Shown here in pieces: positions 60,076-64,000 of a stretch of 64,000 nt of DNA; position 1 is the first letter of the stretch, and the number at the start of each line of letters is the position of its first letter. The DNA is from CAVVKW01 sp963761705 (lineage in GTDB: Bacteria > Verrucomicrobiota > Verrucomicrobiia > Chthoniobacterales > JAATET01), in assembly GCA_963761705.1 (NCBI GenBank), contig CAVXHK010000003.1, positions 186,001 through 250,000 on the forward strand, in the 5' to 3' direction. Made by a program: the position numbers and the translations under genes. The notes below the pieces were generated by a model. The model saw only the letters and a program-made list of their open reading frames with translations. It was not told the origin of the DNA and made no database searches.

Positions 60076-61523
60076 CGGACGCGGATCTCGACGACAACGA
60101 TTTCGACGATGACGACTTCGACGACGAAGACGCCCCGTCCCGCTCGTTGCCGGGCGGGCCGCCGTGCATCGAGGTGTCCGGAGTCTCGAAGCGGTTCTGC
60201 CGCGACTTGAAGCGGTCGCTCTACTACGGCGTTCAAGACATCGGACGCGAAGTGATCGGAATGCCGCCGCGGATCGGCGAACTCAAGAAGAACGAGTTTT
60301 GGGCGCTGCAAGGCATCGATTTCGCGCTGCCCCGCGGAATGGCGATGGGGCTCGTGGGGACGAACGGGAGCGGGAAAACGACGTTGATGCGCATCATGGC
60401 CGGCATCATCAAGCCGACGACGGGTTCCGTCACGGTGCGGGGCCGGCTCGCTCCGCTCTTGGCGCTCGGGGCTGGATTCAACTCGATCCTGACGGGGCGG
60501 GAAAACATTTACACCAACATGTCGATCCTCGGGCTGACGAAGGACGAGATCGACGCCAAGTTCGACGAAGTCGTCGAATACTCCGAGATCGGCTACGCGC
60601 TCGACGCGCCGGTTCAGACCTACAGCTCGGGCATGACGGCGCGGCTGGGCTTCGCCTGCGCGATCCACACGCAGCCCGACATCCTGCTCATGGACGAAGT
60701 GCTCGCGGTGGGCGACATGCAATTCCGCGAGAAATGCATCAAGACGCTGCAGGATCTGCGGAATGCCGGGACGTCGTTCATTATCGTTCATCACTTTCCC
60801 GACATCCTGCTCGCGGTCTGCGATCTCGCTTTTTACGTGTCGGAGGGCAAACCGGTCGAGTTTGGCAAGGCCGTCGAGGTGCTCGAAAAATACGAGGAGG
60901 ATCTTCACTCCAAGCGAAAGGGCAGCACGAGGCGGGAGACGACGGACTCGCTCGGCGTGCCGGTCGATCCAGTGATCGAGAGCGAAAAGGCGAAAGTGGC
61001 GTCGGTCGACATCTTCAACGAAGACAAGCCGGACGGTGCGGACGAAGCCGAGCCACGGATCTACAACGAGAAATCGTCGGAGATCCTCGTGGTCGTCAAA
61101 GTCGACAACCGGGTGGATCTCATGAATCTGGCCGTCCAGGTGATGAAGCTGCCGACGCTCGACACGATGGCTCAATCGATGACCGAAACGCAGGTCCTCA
61201 AGCTGACGACCAAGCGGGACTGCTCGAGGATCGTGGAGGTCAAGCCGGGCGAATACGAGGTGCGGATCACGTTTCCCTGGCTCGGGTTGTTGCCCGGTTT
61301 GTACCAGACGCGGGTCTCGATTTATTCGCGAAAGACGTTGTTGGCACGCCGGCGGGGGAAGCGGTTCAAAATTGTCTCGGATCGGAAGGGCGGCATGGAC
61401 GGGAAATATTTTCAACCGCGAGACTGGGATCTCGGGATCGAGACGGGGACGCGCGAACGTGGAACGGCCAAGCGCCGGAAAAAGGAACTCGAGAAAGCGG
61501 CCGCCGCGGAGGCGGCGAACTGA
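60072..61523 (+). CDS. wzt: ABC-type polysaccharide export ATPase (Wzt/KpsT-like) with acidic N-terminal extension
   Basis: This 483-aa ATPase partners Wzm. The ATPase domain (about 33-280) has Walker A GTNGSGKTT, signature YSSGMTARLGFA, Walker B DILLMDEVLAVGD and the switch His in IIVHHFPDIL. The C-terminal part (about 290-460) is a Wzt-type glycan-binding or variable domain, with WDLGIETGT near the end. Unusually, residues 1-22 are an acidic run (MTDADLDDNDFDDDDFDDE). ATG 60072 overlaps wzm by 4 nt. It is longer than KpsT (about 220 aa) because of the C-terminal domain, so substrate recognition by the ATPase, as in O9a Wzt, is likely. Confidence 0.93.
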   Translation: MTDADLDDNDFDDDDFDDEDAPSRSLPGGPPCIEVSGVSKRFCRDLKRSLYYGVQDIGREVIGMPPRIGELKKNEFWALQGIDFALPRGMAMGLVGTNGSGKTTLMRIMAGIIKPTTGSVTVRGRLAPLLALGAGFNSILTGRENIYTNMSILGLTKDEIDAKFDEVVEYSEIGYALDAPVQTYSSGMTARLGFACAIHTQPDILLMDEVLAVGDMQFREKCIKTLQDLRNAGTSFIIVHHFPDILLAVCDLAFYVSEGKPVEFGKAVEVLEKYEEDLHSKRKGSTRRETTDSLGVPVDPVIESEKAKVASVDIFNEDKPDGADEAEPRIYNEKSSEILVVVKVDNRVDLMNLAVQVMKLPTLDTMAQSMTETQVLKLTTKRDCSRIVEVKPGEYEVRITFPWLGLLPGLYQTRVSIYSRKTLLARRRGKRFKIVSDRKGGMDGKYFQPRDWDLGIETGTRERGTAKRRKKELEKAAAAEAAN

Positions 61524-61563
61524 GTCGTCGGTTGTCTGCTTGCGACCCGATCAAATCACGAAA

Positions 61564-62499
61564 ATGCCCGATTCTCCGAAACCCGCCACCGCCGAGAATG
61601 CCGCTCCGCCTCCGCTGGGTTTGGGTCGCCGGGCGAGCAAGTGGGCGAACACGCGCTTCGACCGGGCCTGCCAGACGTGCCTGAATCAATTCCCCCGCCG
61701 AATGGGAAATCTTCGGCAGTACGACGCGAAGCCGGTCGTGCAGGAGCCGCTCGACCTGACCGAGTCGCGGGGCCGCTACCCATCGATCTCAATCGTTACG
61801 CCGACCTTCAATCAAGCGCACTTCATCGAACGCACGATCCGAAGCGTGATGGACCAAGCCTACCCGCGGATTCGTTACGCAGTCTGCGACGGGCGGTCGA
61901 CCGACGACACCGCCAAGGTCATCGGAGCGCTCGCGGAGGAGTATCGCTTTCAGTGGAAGTCGGAGGAAGATCGCGGGCAAGCCGACGCCATCAATAAGGC
62001 ATTCGCCATGGTCGACGGCGAGATCATGGGGTGGCTGAATTCGGACGATTTATTGATGCCGCGGGCGTTGCTTTACGTCGGGAGCTACTTCGACCGGCAC
62101 CCGGAGGTCGACGTGATCTACGGGCACCGGATTCTGGTGAACGAGAACGACGAGGAGATCGGGCGCTGGGTCACACCGCCTTACAAGGACGAGGCGCTCA
62201 CGTATTTCGACTACGTGCCGCAGGAGACCTTGTTCTGGCGGCGGCGGATCTGGGAAAAAGTGGGCGGGGCGCTGAACGTCGATTTTCACTTCGCGCTCGA
62301 CTGGGATCTACTCCAACGCTTCCGCGACGCGGGCGCCAACATCGTGCGGGTTCCGCGCTTCCTGGGTTGCTTCCGCGTCCACGCGGAACAGAAGACCTCG
62401 GCGAAGATGGCGGACGTTGGAAAAACTGAAATGAGCTGGCTGCGACCGGACTTCGAGGCCAATCCGCTGCAGCGGCGGCGAATGGCGCGGCTGTACTGA
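61564..62499 (+). CDS. Family 2 glycosyltransferase
   Basis: The protein has 311 aa, start ATG 61564. A GT-A fold (about 75-235) begins ISIVTPTFNQAHFIERTIRSV and has CDGRSTDDTAKVIG, then WLNSDDLLMPRAL, where the Asp-Asp pair takes the place of the metal-binding DxD. FYYVPQETLFWRR-like wording (FDYVPQETLFWRRRIWEKVGG) and LDWDLLQRFRDAG follow, typical of GT2 enzymes acting on surface glycans. It lies 40 bp after wzt. The sugar cannot be told from the sequence. Confidence 0.9.
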   Translation: MPDSPKPATAENAAPPPLGLGRRASKWANTRFDRACQTCLNQFPRRMGNLRQYDAKPVVQEPLDLTESRGRYPSISIVTPTFNQAHFIERTIRSVMDQAYPRIRYAVCDGRSTDDTAKVIGALAEEYRFQWKSEEDRGQADAINKAFAMVDGEIMGWLNSDDLLMPRALLYVGSYFDRHPEVDVIYGHRILVNENDEEIGRWVTPPYKDEALTYFDYVPQETLFWRRRIWEKVGGALNVDFHFALDWDLLQRFRDAGANIVRVPRFLGCFRVHAEQKTSAKMADVGKTEMSWLRPDFEANPLQRRRMARLY

Positions 62500-62559
62500 C
62501 GCTGAGCAATTTCGCTCGCAACTCAGCCGTTTTCTCATGAAGGCAGGCGTGCGAAAGGA

Positions 62560-63297
62560 GTGGCTGTGACGGGCGAGCCGACGTTTGTATTCCATCAGCT
62601 GCCGGGCTGCGGGTCGCCGGAGATGGTGGATTTCATCTACACGAACTTCGCCGTCGTGCACGATGAGCTCGACGCGTGTCCGCCGGACCCGGTGTCACCG
62701 GCGCCCGTGCGTCCGATCGAGACGGCTTCGTTGTCGGCGGCTAAGCTGTTTTTGTTTCGATCCCATTTTCGGCTGGGGACGATCTTTTTAGAGAAGCTTT
62801 ACCCCGAGTTTTTTGCGGAGGAGCGGTTTCACACGATTCTCTTTGTCGATGAGCCGCTGCGCTGGGCGGCGGTCACGTTCTATCACCTGAAAAAGCAGGA
62901 GAATCCTGACGTGCCGGCAACGTTCGGGGAATTTTTGAAGACGAGAAGTAATCCGATGGCGATGTTTCTCGGCCTCAAGGTGGGCGGGATCGACGCGTTT
63001 CTGCGGCGCTATTCTTTCGTTGGTGTCAACGAAAAGGGGCTGGAATCGATGACGGCGATGACGGCGGGAATGGAGCGAGTGCTCGGGGCGGCGGAGTCGA
63101 CGCCAAGCGTGGCGAGATCATTGTATCAGGTGAAGCGTTGGCAGTCGGTGGCGCCGGACGGGGAGCGTGCGGCGGAGATCGAGTCACTGATGAAATCGAT
63201 CGGCGCGTGGGCGAGGTGGAGTTTTCGGTGGCGGAATCGAGTGGATCGAGCAATTTACGAGGCGGCGCTTCGGCGTCTGGCGGGGGAAAAGCGATGA
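62560..63297 (+). CDS. Sulfotransferase-like protein, degenerate PAPS-binding motifs
   Basis: The protein has 245 aa, start GTG 62560. It resembles the carbohydrate sulfotransferases of the next gene in layout: FVFHQLPGCGSPEMVDF stands where the PAPS 5'-phosphosulfate loop (HIPKTGGTS type) is expected, and ILFVDEPLRWAAVTFYHLKK stands where the LREP-type 3'-phosphate motif is expected. Both have lost key residues (Lys and Thr in the first, Arg in the second), so it may be inactive or act as a partner. Its 3' end overlaps the next gene by 4 nt. Confidence 0.72.
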   Translation: MAVTGEPTFVFHQLPGCGSPEMVDFIYTNFAVVHDELDACPPDPVSPAPVRPIETASLSAAKLFLFRSHFRLGTIFLEKLYPEFFAEERFHTILFVDEPLRWAAVTFYHLKKQENPDVPATFGEFLKTRSNPMAMFLGLKVGGIDAFLRRYSFVGVNEKGLESMTAMTAGMERVLGAAESTPSVARSLYQVKRWQSVAPDGERAAEIESLMKSIGAWARWSFRWRNRVDRAIYEAALRRLAGEKR

Positions 63298-64000
63298 ACG
63301 ACGAACCGGTCATTGTCTTCAACCACATCCCGAAGTGTTACGGGACGAGCATGCGGAAGTATTTTCGCAAGTTCACGACTCCCCACGCGGATTATGTCGC
63401 GACGTTCGACTCCGAAGAGAGCTTCGTCTCGCTGCCGTATGATCCGACGACGTTGAGCGCGGAGGATTTCCTGCTTGGGCACTTCAACAGCCCGGGGAAA
63501 TTGATCGGAGATCGTTACCCCGAGGTGATCGCCAACCCGCGGTTTAAGCTCTTCACCTTTCTGCGGGAGCCGCTGGAAATGCAGACGTCGCTCTATTATT
63601 ACACGCTCCGGAAAAAGCCGCACGTGGCGGAGAAGAACGCCGAGCGATACGCTTCGTTGGAGAGCTATCTCGTGAAGACGTGGAACTCGATGGCGTCAAG
63701 TTTCCCGTGCACGCTGGAGGACTACGAGGAGGTCGCGGGGCGGTATTTCTTTCTGGGAGTGGCGGATCGCGTGCAGGAGTCGATGGGCGTGTTGGTCGAG
63801 CGAATGCTGGAAATTTACCGAGAGGCCGAGCCGTCGCGAGGCGTTGATCGTGTGCTGCTCGGGTTGGAGGCCATGCGAAAAGAGGGACTGCCGCACGAGA
63901 ACAAATCGGCACGCGACACCCAAGCAACCGAGCTGTCCAAGGAAGCTCAAGCGATCTTTCGCGAGCGAAATTCGCTGGATTACGCTTTGTATGATTACGC
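63294..64000 (+). CDS. Sulfotransferase family protein (3' end cut by window)
   Basis: ATG 63294 overlaps the previous stop by 4 nt, and the frame is still open at base 64000 after 235 codons. It reads IVFNHIPKCYGTSMRKYF, the 5'-PAPS loop of heparan-type sulfotransferases (HIPKxxGTS), and later LFTFLREPLEMQTSLYYYTL, the 3'-phosphate motif (REP with Ser and Arg). The middle (LLGHFNSPGKLIGDRYPEV) is typical of the family. Together with Wzm/Wzt and a GT2 it suggests sulfation of a surface polysaccharide. Confidence 0.87.
   Translation, partial: MNDEPVIVFNHIPKCYGTSMRKYFRKFTTPHADYVATFDSEESFVSLPYDPTTLSAEDFLLGHFNSPGKLIGDRYPEVIANPRFKLFTFLREPLEMQTSLYYYTLRKKPHVAEKNAERYASLESYLVKTWNSMASSFPCTLEDYEEVAGRYFFLGVADRVQESMGVLVERMLEIYREAEPSRGVDRVLLGLEAMRKEGLPHENKSARDTQATELSKEAQAIFRERNSLDYALYDY

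Overview
This window is about 64 kb of GC-rich DNA (I judge it near 63-65 % G+C) from a Gram-negative bacterium. It is gene-dense, and both strands are coding. I think the source is a member of the Verrucomicrobiota (PVC group). The grounds are the eukaryote-type glutamine synthetase (GSII), the form of the RpoA N-terminus, a PEP-CTERM-like sorting tail on a secreted protease, a RIO-like kinase paired with a PP2C phosphatase, and an outer-membrane biogenesis set (BamD-like plus LptE). This is inference from family distribution, since no rRNA is present. I found no tRNA, rRNA, CRISPR array, insertion sequence or prophage. Many neighbours overlap by the 4-nt ATGA/GTGA arrangement, so translational coupling is the rule. 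Examples are plsY-gpsA, prfC-prephenate dehydratase, kinase-PP2C, bamD-lptE, permease-CaCA, czcC/cusC-cusB, ykgJ-yhiN, the matrixin cassette, wzm-wzt and the sulfotransferase pair.

Layout. 1-3.1 kb (minus): aspartate aminotransferase (cut by the window edge), a double-domain nucleoside diphosphate kinase, and exported MsrB. 3.2-8.5 kb (plus): PlsY and GpsA (phospholipid entry), a serine hydrolase, RF3 and a divergent prephenate dehydratase, closed by a strong bidirectional terminator shared with GSII (minus). 9.7-13.3 kb: RIO-like kinase, PP2C, a coiled-coil membrane protein and a MoxR ATPase. 13.6-17.9 kb: rpoA-rplQ, then BamD-like, LptE and RsmI. 18-32.5 kb: transporters (CPA antiporter, SLC13/RCK permease, CaCA exchanger, ABCG-type transporter with two exported partners), an XPD/DinG-like helicase carrying a nuclease domain, and a minus-strand membrane cluster (ExoD, TerB/EcsC, DUF1232, YugP protease) divergent from a LysR regulator.

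32.5-37.2 kb (minus): a polytopic glycosyltransferase, an FAD amine-oxidase/mutase-like protein, and an S8 protease in which the catalytic Asp appears replaced by Glu. 37.4-44.2 kb: a CusCBA-type copper/silver efflux operon headed by a small Cys/His-rich exported protein. 44.3-51.8 kb: a hydantoinase, three esterases, YkgJ and YhiN-like redox/metal proteins, an STAS protein, an orphan NarL-type regulator and a coiled-coil membrane protein. 52-59 kb: TypA, then a coupled cassette of a matrixin (with an apparent frameshift), an eIF1/YciH-like factor, an unknown exported protein and a second matrixin, followed by NAD synthetase. 59.2-64 kb: the start of a surface-polysaccharide cluster with a Wzm/Wzt ABC exporter, a GT2 glycosyltransferase and two sulfotransferase-type proteins, the last cut by the window edge. 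It suggests a sulfated surface glycan.

The most unusual signals are these: the two matrixin genes around an unknown exported partner, one with a frame change at a run of six Gs; dispersed short palindromes and micro-repeats that have invaded gene ends and even encode parts of proteins (the start and C-terminal region of cusB, the C-terminus of cusA, the linker of the ABCG transporter); the kinase-phosphatase pair; the Glu-variant subtilase; and the ABCG transporter with dedicated exported partners.
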